Shown: positions 15,513-24,643 of the stretch, piece by piece
Numbering within the stretch: the first letter of the stretch is position 1
Layout: every line of letters starts with the position of its first letter
Assembly (NCBI GenBank): GCA_004172935.1
Contig: SDZD01000001.1
Coordinates: 124,001-188,000, forward strand
Length of the DNA stretch: 64,000 bases
Direction of reading: 5' to 3'
Source of the DNA: a bacterium
GTDB lineage: Bacteria > Armatimonadota > Abditibacteriia > Abditibacteriales > Abditibacteriaceae
The notes under the pieces: model-generated
The model's database searches: none
Told to the model about the DNA's origin: nothing
What the model saw: the letters and a program-made list of their open reading frames with translations, nothing else
Position numbers and translations under genes: made by a program

Positions 15513-18500
15513 ATGGCATCAAATTTCGATTCTTCGTCGCACCTCGATGCCTCCAAACTTCCGCTATCACCAAGCGGACAGGGTGGAGAGGTATTAGGCG
15601 CTCCTCGCGTAGTGGCGCCCGATAGCGACGCCGCTTCGACCGAACGCCTCCGCGCCATCGCTGATTCGAGTTTCGACCTGATCTGCGAACTCGATTCCGA
15701 GGGGCGTTTCACCTACCAATCGCCGACTTTCGCTGCGACAACGGGAAGCGGACTTTCTGCCAAGACCTCAGTTTTTGATTTCGTTCCCACTGAAGACCGC
15801 GCACGCCTCATCGCCGAATATACCGCCGCTCTGGCTGGCACACGAATAGGTCGCAACGAGCATCGTTTGCAGTGCGTCGATGGCGACCAACGTTGGTTCG
15901 AATCGGCACTCCGTGGCATCGGTACAGGAGCGACCCGCCGTGTGGTGATGGTATCGCGAGAAATAACTGCCCGCCAACGCCACCAGCTCGAACTCGAATC
16001 GCTCATCAGCCTGTCAAAAACAGTCCACCTCCAAAACGATTTTTCTTCGATTGCCCATGTGACGTGGCAGCAGATGCTCCCCCTTTTGCCGGTGACTGCA
16101 CTGCTGTTAGCATGGAGAAATGGCGGCGAAGAGTTGCATATCGCGGGGGAAACAAAAGAAGGCGCCTTCACCACAACGATTTCCCCTAATTCGCATCCCG
16201 ACTGCCCGTTGTGGGGCGTGTTGAAAAGCCGCAACGCCCAGCTCGACAACGCATGGAGCAGTGGATTGTGTGGCTTTGAATTTCCGGTTCGCTCGTTCGT
16301 AGCGGTTCCGCTATCGGGAGACGACAGCACGGTCTCAGGGGAAGCCAATGGCGCACTGTTCTTCGCCTCCGAGCGCCCCTTCGTGTGGACGGAAGAACAC
16401 CAGCGCGTGTGTCTGATGGTCGCGGAGCAAACCTCGGTCGCGGTACGCGGCATGAAGATGCTGGATTCCACACGCGCCGCCGAGACACGCTATCGTTCGC
16501 TAGTCAACGACGTGAACGCCATCGTGTGGGAAGTGGATGCGCTGGCTCAGGGGCCGACTTTCGTATCGCAACAGGCGGGCAGTTGGCTGGGCTATCCAGC
16601 CGAGGAATTGCACGACCGCCCCAAAACCTGGCTACGTGTCGTTCATCCCGATGAGCGCCGTCGCGTGATGGAAGAAATTCGCGCGCATAAGAACGATCAC
16701 CTGCCCTGGCAACTCGAATTCCGGGCCGCCACGGCAAATAGCCGCGAGATGCGCCTGCAAGTCTTGATCACCCCCGAAATTCAGGACGGCAAGGTTGTCC
16801 GCGCACGTGGATTGACACTCGATGTCACCGAATTGCGCCAGCACATGGATGCTCTACACCAGACGAACGCCATTTTGGAAGCAACACAGGAAGCTTCCGC
16901 CGATGGTATCTGTTTGGTGGACGACCGTGGTCAAGTGGTGTCACACAATCGCCGTTTCGCGCAGATGTGGCACATTCCGCCCGCATTGGTCGAAGAATCG
17001 CGCGATGGGCGCCAATTGACGGCGTGGGTGCTATCGCTGATGCGGGCGCCCGATGAGTTCATCGAAAAAATGAACTTGCTTCGCGAACATCCCGAATCGA
17101 GCAGCCACGACGAAATCACGCTGCGCGACGAGCGCATCTTCGAGCGCACTTCGGCTCCGGCCAAAGGCGCCGATGGTCGCTTCTTTGGGCGCGTGTGGAC
17201 GTTCTCGGACATCACCGACCGCAAACGCTACGAATCTCAGCTCGCGCACCGCGCGTTCCACGACCCTCTGACCGACTTGCCCAACCGCACGCTGTTCCTC
17301 AACCGCGTCGAACACGCTTTATCGCGCCTTGACCGTCGCGGCAAAGCCATCGCGGTGCTGTTCTTCGACCTCGACCGCTTCAAAACCATCAACGACACGA
17401 TGGGACATGAGCGCGGCGACTGGCTGCTTCAGGAAATCGCCTCGCGTTTGCGCGACGGACTTCGTCCCGGCGATACAGCGGCGCGCTTTGGCGGCGACGA
17501 GTTCACGCTTTTGCTCGAAGACCTGAACGGATTGGACGACGCCAAGGCTGTCACAGAACGGCTCATCGAAAGCATCACCGCTCCCATCAACTTCGAGGGA
17601 CGCGAAATGGAAGTGACAGCTTCGATTGGTATGGCGATCAGCTATTCCAAGCACGACCGCGCCAGCGATTTGCTGCGCAACGCCGACATCGCCATGTATC
17701 GCGCCAAGAACAAGGGCAAAGCGCGCTACGAGGTATTCGACACGCAGATGAGCGCTCAGGCACTCGAACGCTTGCAGTTGGAAATCGAGCTTCGCCAGGC
17801 CGTGAAGTGGAACCAGCTGCGTCTCGCCTTCCAACCACTTGTGGATTTGGCACAGGACAAAGTTATCGGCGTCGAGGCATTGGTGCGCTGGCAACATCCA
17901 GAGCGCGGCCTCATCGCTCCCAGCGATTTCATCCCCATCGCCGAAGAATCGGGCATGATTTTGCCGATTGGCGCATGGGTGCTTCGCGAGGCGTGCCGTC
18001 AGGCCAAGAAGTGGCAGACGCAGTTCGCTGATACACCGCTGAAGATGAGCGTCAACTTGTCGGCGAGGCAGTTCCAGGGCGGCGACATCGTGCGCGAAGT
18101 GAGGCAGGTTCTCGAAGAAACCGAACTCGAAGCCCGCTTTTTAGAATTGGAAATCACGGAAACCGCCGTCATGGAAGACGCGGATGCGACGATAAAAACG
18201 CTAGAAGAGCTAAAGAAATTGGGCGTCAAACTCGCCATCGACGATTTCGGCACGGGGTATTCGTCGTTGGCCTATTTGGAACGCTTCCCGCTCGATGCGT
18301 TGAAGATAGATCGCTCGTTTGTCGCACAAATCGGCAAAGCAGGCAAAAAGGGCCGTGCGGGCGACCGCTCGGTCATCATGCAAGCGGTGCAGACGCTGGG
18401 GCAAGGACTCAACATCCCGATCACAGCCGAGGGAATCGAAACTCCCGAACAACTAAGCCAACTGCGCGAAATGGGTTGTGCCATCGGACAGGGCTTTTTC

Positions 18501-18578
18501 TTCGCCCGTCCACTCGATGCGGCGGCGCTCTCGAACCTGCTCCGCGAAAAGGCATCTCCAGTCGCTCAGGCGGCTTGA
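15513..18578 (+). CDS. PAS-GAF-PAS-PAS-GGDEF-EAL cyclic-di-GMP signalling protein
   Basis: 1021 residues, cytoplasmic. In order: PAS (about 45-165), GAF-like (about 165-315), PAS (about 325-440), PAS (about 450-575), GGDEF with intact GGDEF at 660-664, and EAL with EAL at 788-790, plus IDDFGTGYSSL. Both catalytic domains keep their signature residues, so it may both make and hydrolyse c-di-GMP, with the sensor domains setting the balance. Its last four domains parallel the protein encoded at 13039, which points to gene duplication. Start ATG 15513 follows a 227-bp gap with no gene. It ends at a hairpin just ahead of the next GGDEF gene. Confidence 0.94.
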   Translation: MASNFDSSSHLDASKLPLSPSGQGGEVLGAPRVVAPDSDAASTERLRAIADSSFDLICELDSEGRFTYQSPTFAATTGSGLSAKTSVFDFVPTEDRARLIAEYTAALAGTRIGRNEHRLQCVDGDQRWFESALRGIGTGATRRVVMVSREITARQRHQLELESLISLSKTVHLQNDFSSIAHVTWQQMLPLLPVTALLLAWRNGGEELHIAGETKEGAFTTTISPNSHPDCPLWGVLKSRNAQLDNAWSSGLCGFEFPVRSFVAVPLSGDDSTVSGEANGALFFASERPFVWTEEHQRVCLMVAEQTSVAVRGMKMLDSTRAAETRYRSLVNDVNAIVWEVDALAQGPTFVSQQAGSWLGYPAEELHDRPKTWLRVVHPDERRRVMEEIRAHKNDHLPWQLEFRAATANSREMRLQVLITPEIQDGKVVRARGLTLDVTELRQHMDALHQTNAILEATQEASADGICLVDDRGQVVSHNRRFAQMWHIPPALVEESRDGRQLTAWVLSLMRAPDEFIEKMNLLREHPESSSHDEITLRDERIFERTSAPAKGADGRFFGRVWTFSDITDRKRYESQLAHRAFHDPLTDLPNRTLFLNRVEHALSRLDRRGKAIAVLFFDLDRFKTINDTMGHERGDWLLQEIASRLRDGLRPGDTAARFGGDEFTLLLEDLNGLDDAKAVTERLIESITAPINFEGREMEVTASIGMAISYSKHDRASDLLRNADIAMYRAKNKGKARYEVFDTQMSAQALERLQLEIELRQAVKWNQLRLAFQPLVDLAQDKVIGVEALVRWQHPERGLIAPSDFIPIAEESGMILPIGAWVLREACRQAKKWQTQFADTPLKMSVNLSARQFQGGDIVREVRQVLEETELEARFLELEITETAVMEDADATIKTLEELKKLGVKLAIDDFGTGYSSLAYLERFPLDALKIDRSFVAQIGKAGKKGRAGDRSVIMQAVQTLGQGLNIPITAEGIETPEQLSQLREMGCAIGQGFFFARPLDAAALSNLLREKASPVAQAA

Positions 18579-18595
18579 ACTTATTTTGATTCTTC

Positions 18596-18629
18596 AAAGC
18601 GAAGCAGCTAAAAAAAGGCGCTTCGCTTT
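18596..18629 (+). terminator. Intrinsic terminator
   Basis: AAAGCGAAGC (18596-18605) pairs with GCTTCGCTTT (18620-18629) across a 14-nt loop, followed by TTTC. It lies only 6 bp before the next gene's ATG, so it could also limit that gene's expression. Confidence 0.65.
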
Positions 18630-18635
18630 TTCTTA

Positions 18636-19640
18636 ATGGACACACTGCGCTTGGAAACGGATGAACTCACTGGCTTACAAAATTGGCCCGTACTCTTTAA
18701 TGGTAACTGGTCACAGTGGACAGACGAACCGTGTGCAATTCTCTTCGGCGAAACATGCGGCTGGGAAAATAATGAAGCGCTGCAACTGAAAGTAGGCGAA
18801 CTACTGCGTTCCCCCGAATGGCCTCGCCTGACGCCGTTTCGCCTTGGCCGGGGCGGATTCTTGGTGCTTGCTCACTCCTACTCATCCGAACAAGCCCTGT
18901 TACTGGCCCAATCAATCAATCGGATACTGGGGGAGAACCAATTTGTGCGCTCGCCTTGGGAATCATCCGGTTCTCAGGCGGCAAAGGTGACATGGTCGAT
19001 AGCTGTGAGCGAAGAGGGGAGCTGGAATTTACCGAGGACACTTCAGGAGGCTATTTCAGCAGTACAACGGGCAGTGCGGGAAAAGCGGTTTGGCTCCATC
19101 AATGGAGCAAGGAGTGGGGGAGGCAATCACGAACACGACGATTTCTGGGTATGCTCGCGGCGCGATGCGCTCACCGAACTGAATCTGTGGTCGCACACTG
19201 CGGCGCTGTGTTCGCGCTACAAAGATGAACCCGTCGCCCTGCTTTTGGGCGATGTCGATTATCAGAAGTCGGTGAATGATATTTACGGTCTTCCCATCGG
19301 TGAATTGCATCTCCAACTTATCGCTCACGTATTACGGCGCTTCGAGTCGAACGACGTGGCTATATTTCGCATCGGTGGAGATGAGTTTCTGGTGTGGATG
19401 CGCGGGCATTCGCTGGGAAGAGCAAAGCAGTTGGCCGAACAGATTAATACCCAGTTGAGCACGCTTCAAATTCCGATTCCCGGCTCGGATGCCTCAATCA
19501 GCAAGGTTTCGCTCACCTGGGCAGTAGTTGCCACCTCAGCACGCGACATAGAACTCAAAAGCATCCTTTGCAAAGCGGACGAATTGCTACGGCAAACCAA
19601 GGACGAACAGCGTGGCAGCGTGAGCGCACAACGAATATGA
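18636..19640 (+). CDS. Tandem GGDEF protein: degenerate first domain, intact second
   Basis: 334 residues with no sensor domain or membrane helix. Residues 8-150 follow the GGDEF fold ('DELTGLQNW', 'LTPFRL', later 'VTWSIAVSEEG') but the active-site motif at 71-75 reads GRGGF. Residues 175-330 form a second GGDEF domain with 'DALTELN', a metal-binding GDVDYQKSVND and an intact GGDEF at 247-251. The second domain may be an active diguanylate cyclase, the first a regulatory or dimerising half. It follows the two GGDEF-EAL genes in the same direction but behind a terminator. The ATG at 18636 directly follows that hairpin. Confidence 0.85.
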   Translation: MDTLRLETDELTGLQNWPVLFNGNWSQWTDEPCAILFGETCGWENNEALQLKVGELLRSPEWPRLTPFRLGRGGFLVLAHSYSSEQALLLAQSINRILGENQFVRSPWESSGSQAAKVTWSIAVSEEGSWNLPRTLQEAISAVQRAVREKRFGSINGARSGGGNHEHDDFWVCSRRDALTELNLWSHTAALCSRYKDEPVALLLGDVDYQKSVNDIYGLPIGELHLQLIAHVLRRFESNDVAIFRIGGDEFLVWMRGHSLGRAKQLAEQINTQLSTLQIPIPGSDASISKVSLTWAVVATSARDIELKSILCKADELLRQTKDEQRGSVSAQRI

Positions 19641-19652
19641 GCGCCTGACGCC

Positions 19653-19686
19653 AAAGGGCACGGAGAAATGCTTCTCCGTGCCCTTT
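19653..19686. terminator. Bidirectional intrinsic terminator
   Basis: A 15-bp perfect stem (19653-19667 with 19672-19686; AAAGGGCACGGAGAA) and 4-nt loop end both the tandem GGDEF gene and the convergent SRPBCC gene. Confidence 0.85.
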
Positions 19687-19700
19687 TAGCGATCTGTAAA

Positions 19701-20210
19701 TTAGCCTTCGGCGGTGTGGTCGGCACCCTTGGCGCCTGCCGCTGAAGTGGCTGTAGAGTTTTCTTTTAAACCGCCATCTTCCTGAGCAACACGCTTGAAG
19801 TTGAGAAGATCGACTTCCAACTGCTTTTCGGGGTCGTTGAATAGTTTGGCGAAAGCTTCTCCCAATACCCCTGCGGGTGGGGTGTATTCCAAACCTACAG
19901 TGATTTTGGTGCGCGCGGTATCGCCATCGGGTTCGATTTCTTCAAACAAAACGGCACCGTGCGTTTCGATTGTACCTTCCGTCGATTTCCACGCTATTTT
20001 CTTGTTTTCTTCGATGGTGATGGTTTGGGCGTCCCATTCGACAGGTACGCCGAGTGGCCCCCTCATTTTCCAATGCGTCATCTCCGGGCCGATGACGTGG
20101 ATTGCCTCAATGTTCTCCATGAAGCGGGGGAAGTTTTCAAAGTTCTTCCAAAACCCAAATACTTCGCCAACAGATGCGTTAACGATGATTTCTTTGGTAA
20201 CTGCTGCCAT
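19701..20210 (-). CDS. SRPBCC-family protein (polyketide cyclase/START-like fold)
   Basis: About 169 residues. The pattern 'TKEIIVNASVGEVFGFWKNFENFPRFMENIEAIHVIG' and 'HWKMRGPLGVPVEWDAQTI' is typical of the cyclase/dehydrase branch of SRPBCC proteins often annotated as membrane-stress or ligand-binding proteins. They have a deep hydrophobic pocket; the ligand here is unknown. The tail (Thr/Ala/Gly rich) is probably disordered. ATG 20210 is chosen because CAGGAGA lies about 8 nt upstream; upstream in-frame starts (20231, 20246) would bury that site. It is a single gene convergent with the tandem GGDEF gene. Confidence 0.88.
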   Translation of the reverse strand: MAAVTKEIIVNASVGEVFGFWKNFENFPRFMENIEAIHVIGPEMTHWKMRGPLGVPVEWDAQTITIEENKKIAWKSTEGTIETHGAVLFEEIEPDGDTARTKITVGLEYTPPAGVLGEAFAKLFNDPEKQLEVDLLNFKRVAQEDGGLKENSTATSAAGAKGADHTAEG

Positions 20211-20291
20211 TGTGGTTGTCTCCTGCGACATCAGACCTAAACGCAAACGACGTGCCGCCCTTCGAATTACGAGTGAGGAAAAACCCTAACC

Positions 20292-20327
20292 AAAAAGCGA
20301 TTGCCCCAATCGGGGCAATCGCTTTTT
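20292..20327 (-). terminator. Intrinsic terminator of the NHLRC2-like gene
   Basis: AAAAAGCGATTGCCCC (20292-20307) pairs perfectly with 20312-20327 over a 4-nt loop, with T/A tracts at both ends. Confidence 0.85.
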
Positions 20328-20350
20328 CACCTCTAAATCCCAGAAGATTT

Positions 20351-22279
20351 CTAGGGAAGTTGGACTTTAACGCGCGCCTCGCCAGTGGCGTCGGGCGCAA
20401 TGACGAAGGGGACGCTCTGCTGAACGCGCTGCACTTTGCAGAGTGCTCCGGTTCCAATATCGCAATACGCCACCAGAGCATCGAGTTCGATGGTCCCCTT
20501 TCCGCTTGCAGTGGTCTTTAAAGCGACGCGCGTGGGATTTTGGAAGTCGGTGCCCGTAAACGTCGTCTTCGTGGCTTGCACGCCCGCTCCGGTCGTTTTT
20601 ACGGTCAATTTGAGCGGGGCATCGCGGTTGAGGTGATAGCCCTGCGGCAATACAGGCTCGAAGATAAGAGTGGCATTGCCCACCGGCAGCGAAACCTGAT
20701 TTCCCTTCGACTTAATATCGACAACCGCATCGCGGGCAGCTAGGCGCGGGGCGCTCAGGTTGGCCAAGGTTAGCAGAGTCGGTTTGTAGTCGGTTGCGCT
20801 AAGTGCCTTGATGCTCTGGTGGGCGGTATCAGCCACCAGTAAACGGTCGCCATCGAAAGCGAGACCGCCGGGTTCGGCCAAACCAGAGGCGATGGTTTTG
20901 ACAGTACCGCTGGCCGGGTCGAGTTGCTTCACCTTACCGTTATAGGCATCGGAGATGTACAACTGGCCAGCATTGTAGGCCAGACCGAGCGGATGCTGGA
21001 AGCGAACGTTATCCCCTACTCCGTCACGGTCGCCGAAATCGAACAAGTCGCCGCCCGCGATGGTTTTCACCACACCGGATTCGAAATCAATACGGCGAAT
21101 GCAAGACGATTCAGAGTCCGCGACAAAGAGAGCTTTACCGTCCGTCGCCAAACCCGATGGCTGTGCAAACGAGGCGCCCTGACGCAAACCGTCGCGGCGC
21201 GCTTCGTTACCATCGCCCGCATAAACCCCAACGGCTCCTCGCGCCAAATTCATCGACCATATCTGGTGAGTGCCGGCCATGGCGATAAACAGCGTATTTC
21301 CCACTTTCAGCACATCCCAGGGGGATGACAGAGGCGAGGTCTTGGCGGGGCCGCCAGTGGCAAGGAAAGGCGCTTGCTTGCCATTTCCAGCGATGGTGGT
21401 GACGGTTTTATCAAGTAAGTCGATAAGGCGGATGGCGTGGTTGTTGGTATCGGCGACATAAACCTTGTTGCCGTCCACAAACACCCCCTGAGGATTCCAG
21501 AATGTCGCGCTCTGGAAATCGCCATCTTTCAAGCCAGCATCGCCACTTCCAATGGTCGCTATGGTTTTACCGCTTTTGTCTGAAACGACCAAGCGGTTGT
21601 GGCTCGAATCGGCGACAACGATGCGGTTACCGCCCGTGGCGATTTTGCCGGGGTAGAACAGTGGGGTATCTTCGGTTTTGGCGCGCTCCAGCGTTAATTT
21701 GAGTGGCGTTTCGTTGAGCTGTTTCTTCTCGCGGAAGACCTTGACCAGATTACCGATTTGTTGGTCCACTTCGGCGAAGTGGCCTTCGCCAGCCACCGAA
21801 CCAGTGACACGGCCATCGGGGGCGATGAGAACGAGCGTGGGCCATGCACGCACGGTGTAGTCGGTCCATACGCGCAATCCCTTATCGACTAAAACGGGGT
21901 GTTCGATGTTGTAGCGCAAGACCGCGTCGCGGATGTTCTTGGAATCGCTTTCACGCTCGAATTTGGCGCTATGCACCGAAATGATGACAAGCTGGTCGCC
22001 GTATTTTTCTTCCAGCTTATGCAGATCGGGCAGGATATGCATACAGTTGATGCAGCCATAAGTCCAGAAATCGAGCAGCACGATTTTGCCGCGCAGTCCC
22101 TGAATGGAGAGGGGTGACGAGTTAAGCCACGTCAAGCCAGCAGGAAACTCTGGCGCCCGAATAGCGGACTGGGCATAAGCAGGTTGAGACACAAGACCTC
22201 CGATGTTCAATCCGCGCGCCGCTAAGCCGCCGCAACTCAAAGCTCCCACAAAAAGGCCTACTTTCGCCAAACGATTCAT
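20351..22279 (-). CDS. Exported NHLRC2-like protein: thioredoxin domain, NHL propeller, C-terminal beta domain
   Basis: 642 residues. A signal peptide or N-terminal anchor (VGLFVGALSCGGLA..AYAQ) leads to a thioredoxin/TlpA-like domain with CINC at 76-79 in FWTYGCINCMHILPDL. Then comes an NHL-type beta-propeller (about 200-510, repeats such as 'VADTNNHAIRLID', 'VADSESSCIRRID', 'ISDAYNGKVKQLD'). A C-terminal beta-sandwich follows. The order matches NHLRC2-type proteins, whose cellular role is poorly known; the CxxC suggests periplasmic redox activity. It has its own terminator. Confidence 0.9.
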   Translation of the reverse strand: MNRLAKVGLFVGALSCGGLAARGLNIGGLVSQPAYAQSAIRAPEFPAGLTWLNSSPLSIQGLRGKIVLLDFWTYGCINCMHILPDLHKLEEKYGDQLVIISVHSAKFERESDSKNIRDAVLRYNIEHPVLVDKGLRVWTDYTVRAWPTLVLIAPDGRVTGSVAGEGHFAEVDQQIGNLVKVFREKKQLNETPLKLTLERAKTEDTPLFYPGKIATGGNRIVVADSSHNRLVVSDKSGKTIATIGSGDAGLKDGDFQSATFWNPQGVFVDGNKVYVADTNNHAIRLIDLLDKTVTTIAGNGKQAPFLATGGPAKTSPLSSPWDVLKVGNTLFIAMAGTHQIWSMNLARGAVGVYAGDGNEARRDGLRQGASFAQPSGLATDGKALFVADSESSCIRRIDFESGVVKTIAGGDLFDFGDRDGVGDNVRFQHPLGLAYNAGQLYISDAYNGKVKQLDPASGTVKTIASGLAEPGGLAFDGDRLLVADTAHQSIKALSATDYKPTLLTLANLSAPRLAARDAVVDIKSKGNQVSLPVGNATLIFEPVLPQGYHLNRDAPLKLTVKTTGAGVQATKTTFTGTDFQNPTRVALKTTASGKGTIELDALVAYCDIGTGALCKVQRVQQSVPFVIAPDATGEARVKVQLP

Positions 22280-22353
22280 GTATATTCACACTCAAGGCCC
22301 CTATGGAAGTTCCCACGCGGCGCGCTTCTTCGCACCACGCTTCACTGAATAGT

Positions 22354-22533
22354 TCAAGGAACTGATTTGGGCAGCACAGCCAATAGCAAAAGCGACACCA
22401 CGACGCTCACGGCCATAGCCACCCCCGCTTTTGGAAGCGTGCCCCAACTCACCATTTGAGCGGCGAACATGCCCGCAAAGCATCCGCCTAACCCCATCAG
22501 CAAACCTCGCGCATTAACAATTCGTGCTTTCAT
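22354..22533 (-). CDS. Small two-helix membrane protein, 59 residues
   Basis: The frame runs from ATG 22533 to TGA 22354. The product has two hydrophobic stretches: about 11-28 (LLMGLGGCFAGMFAAQMV) and about 38-54 (GVAMAVSVVVSLLLLAVL), with a Lys/Arg-containing start (MKARIVNARG), so a hairpin membrane protein is plausible. No clear ribosome site is visible. It lies 74 bp upstream of the NHLRC2-like gene on the same strand and might be co-transcribed. It is not a family I recognise, and it could be chance. Confidence 0.45.
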   Translation of the reverse strand: MKARIVNARGLLMGLGGCFAGMFAAQMVSWGTLPKAGVAMAVSVVVSLLLLAVLPKSVP

Positions 22534-22601
22534 GCGTGTATGTTTACGATATTGAAATCAAACAAGTATTGGGCGAAGCCAATTCGATAAGTGCAGTTGA
22601 C

Positions 22602-22787
22602 TCACCCGAAGACTGTGGGCATACGGTCGAAGCCGAAGGGGGCATCGGAGCCGGAGACGACGCGCACCCATTCGCCGGGAGATAACACCTTGCGGGAGGG
22701 CGGGATGAATGGCGACGAGGCGGGCTTATTGGAAGAGGTGGAAGTTGGGCGGTTAGCAGGTGTGTTGGATGAAACGTGGTTATTCAT
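22602..22787 (-). CDS. Possible small hypothetical protein, 61 residues
   Basis: The predicted product has a Ser/Thr/Asn/Pro-rich first half and an ordered-looking end (SPGEWVRVVSGSDAPFGFD followed by RMPTVFG). An opposing frame covers the same bases, starting with GTG, and looks less protein-like. No ribosome site decides the matter. Low certainty. Confidence 0.35.
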   Translation of the reverse strand: MNNHVSSNTPANRPTSTSSNKPASSPFIPPSRKVLSPGEWVRVVSGSDAPFGFDRMPTVFG

Positions 22788-23010
22788 TGTGAAACTCGAT
22801 GTTGTTTATGGACGTAGGGGTAGTAATAGCGCGGCGCGGTGCCCCACAAGAGGCTTAGAGCGCCATTAAGCATCGACAACACATTCGCATTCGTTTCATC
22901 GCGGTTGATTCCTTCGACATAATCCCACTTCAAAGGTAGACTTAAGATTAGTCGAGCCGTATTTGCCTGTCAAGTTATTTTTCTCACAGGAAGGAAATTT
23001 TCCTGACAAT

Positions 23011-24576
23011 ATGGCGCTGAAGTCACATAAGGCGGGAGGGCACGATAAAATCAATGGCGTGCAAGCTCCGGCTTCCTTGTCTTCTCCTGCGCGGCGCTCG
23101 TCTTCATCGGGCACCAAAACCTTTTTCGCGTCCACCTGGGCAAAGGCGCGCGCGTTTTTGGCGTCGGTATTACCATCCTCGCGCTTGCTCGTCTTTTTTG
23201 GGTTGGGTTCTCTGGGGTGGGTGGTCGCGGCCTTCATACCCGGCTTCAAGATTCTGACTCTGCTGTTCGACCTGACCTTGCTTTTGCTGGCTCTTGTCGA
23301 TTTAGCCTTTTCGCCCAAACCCCACGATTTCGATTTGGAGCGCGAATTCAACTCGAAGATGAATTTGGGCGCTCCCAACAACGTGACGCTGCGCGTGAAG
23401 AGCCGCGCGAAACTGCCTGTTTCGATTATCGTGCGCGACGAGGTGCCCGAATCGTTCGCGGTTTCCAATCATCAGGCGCCGCGCTATCGGCTGGAAACAC
23501 CGCTCCCCGAATTGGCACGTTTCGAGTTGCGCGTAGAATCGCTGCAAACAACCGAGGCAACTTATCAACTGCTACCGAACCGACGGGGCGACTTTCGCTT
23601 TGGCTTGATGCACGCACGAACCACTTCGGGCCTGGGCTTCTGGCATCGCCAGTTCGAACGCCAAGTGGAAGGCGAGGCGCGCGTCTATCCCGACACGACC
23701 GCCGTACGCCGCTACGAAATCGCGCTACGCGATGGCAAAATGCGCGACATCGGTTTGCACCTGTTGCGGTTGCGTGGGCGTGGAACCGAGTTCGAGTCAC
23801 TGCGCGACTACACAACCGACGACGAGTTCAAGTCCATCAACTGGAAGGCCTCGGCGCGGCGCGGCAAACTCATCGCGACCAACTATGAAATCGAGCGCGA
23901 CCAGACGATTTTAATTTGCATCGACTGCGGGCGTATGATGACCTCAATGGCCGTCACGCGCACACACGCTCAGGACAAGGGCAACGATGGCACAGAGGTA
24001 GCCGAAGTGCCACTTTCCAAACTTGACTGCGCCATCAATGCGACCGTGTTGCTATCGCACGTCGCGGCTTCGATGGGCGATTCGGTTGGACTACTGTTGT
24101 TCTCTGATGGTGTGATGAATTATCTGGCACCACGCAAGGGACGAGTACAAACCGGCCAAATCATCGAAGCCCTCTACGCCGTGCAACCCTCGCTGGTGGA
24201 ACCCGACTACAACGTGGTCTATGAGTACATTCTGGCGCGGCGTCTGCGGCGCTCATTGGTCGTCACCTTCACCGACATCATCGACCCCGAAGCCTCAAGA
24301 GAACTATTGCAGGGTTCGGCAACTATTCGTCGCCACCACAACGCCCTCTGCGTTTCGATTGCCAACCTCGATGTGATGGATTTGGCGACATCGTTCCCCC
24401 ATTCCAGTGGCGACTTGTACGACAAAGCGATGGCGCAGCGGATGCTGTCGCAGCGCGGCTCAGCTCTGGAAGCGCTTCGCGCCGCCGGAGTAGGCATCGT
24501 GGATGCGCGCGCACAAGACTTATCGGTGGCGACGGTGAACCGCTATCTGGAAATGAAAAGTCGCGGCACGATGTAG
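23011..24576 (+). CDS. DUF58 domain protein, membrane anchored
   Basis: 521 residues from ATG 23011; AGGAAGGAAA ends 13 nt upstream. A TTG 16 codons earlier is the other option. After a polar Ser-rich start there are two hydrophobic helices (about 60-105), then a beta-rich region and the DUF58 signature 'RGRGTEFESLRDYTTDDEFKSINWKASAR' spread over about 255-285, followed by a von Willebrand-A-like fold with 'ILICIDCGRMM' in place of the usual DxSxS metal site. DUF58 proteins are normally partners of MoxR AAA+ ATPases; none is seen next to it. A second, shorter DUF58 gene lies at 40489. Confidence 0.88.
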   Translation: MALKSHKAGGHDKINGVQAPASLSSPARRSSSSGTKTFFASTWAKARAFLASVLPSSRLLVFFGLGSLGWVVAAFIPGFKILTLLFDLTLLLLALVDLAFSPKPHDFDLEREFNSKMNLGAPNNVTLRVKSRAKLPVSIIVRDEVPESFAVSNHQAPRYRLETPLPELARFELRVESLQTTEATYQLLPNRRGDFRFGLMHARTTSGLGFWHRQFERQVEGEARVYPDTTAVRRYEIALRDGKMRDIGLHLLRLRGRGTEFESLRDYTTDDEFKSINWKASARRGKLIATNYEIERDQTILICIDCGRMMTSMAVTRTHAQDKGNDGTEVAEVPLSKLDCAINATVLLSHVAASMGDSVGLLLFSDGVMNYLAPRKGRVQTGQIIEALYAVQPSLVEPDYNVVYEYILARRLRRSLVVTFTDIIDPEASRELLQGSATIRRHHNALCVSIANLDVMDLATSFPHSSGDLYDKAMAQRMLSQRGSALEALRAAGVGIVDARAQDLSVATVNRYLEMKSRGTM

Positions 24577-24597
24577 TTGAAACCTATAACTGAACGC

Positions 24598-24631
24598 AAA
24601 GGGCGCCGAGGAAATTTCCTCGGCGCCCTTT
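24598..24631. terminator. Bidirectional intrinsic terminator
   Basis: A 34-bp perfect palindrome with half-site AAAGGGCGCCGAGGAAA sits between the convergent DUF58 and threonine ammonia-lyase genes. Confidence 0.85.
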
Positions 24632-24643
24632 TGGTTTAAATGG

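Noticed and set aside
15713-16471. Reverse-strand open frame of about 250 codons
   Set aside because: Antisense to the PAS/GAF part of the c-di-GMP protein; shadow frame.
22591-22869. Forward open frame starting with GTG
   Set aside because: Opposes the small reverse frame at 22602-22787; its product looks less protein-like and no ribosome site is seen.
22896-23468. Reverse-strand open frame of about 190 codons
   Set aside because: Antisense to the DUF58 gene start; Lys/Arg/Ser-rich with no recognisable pattern.
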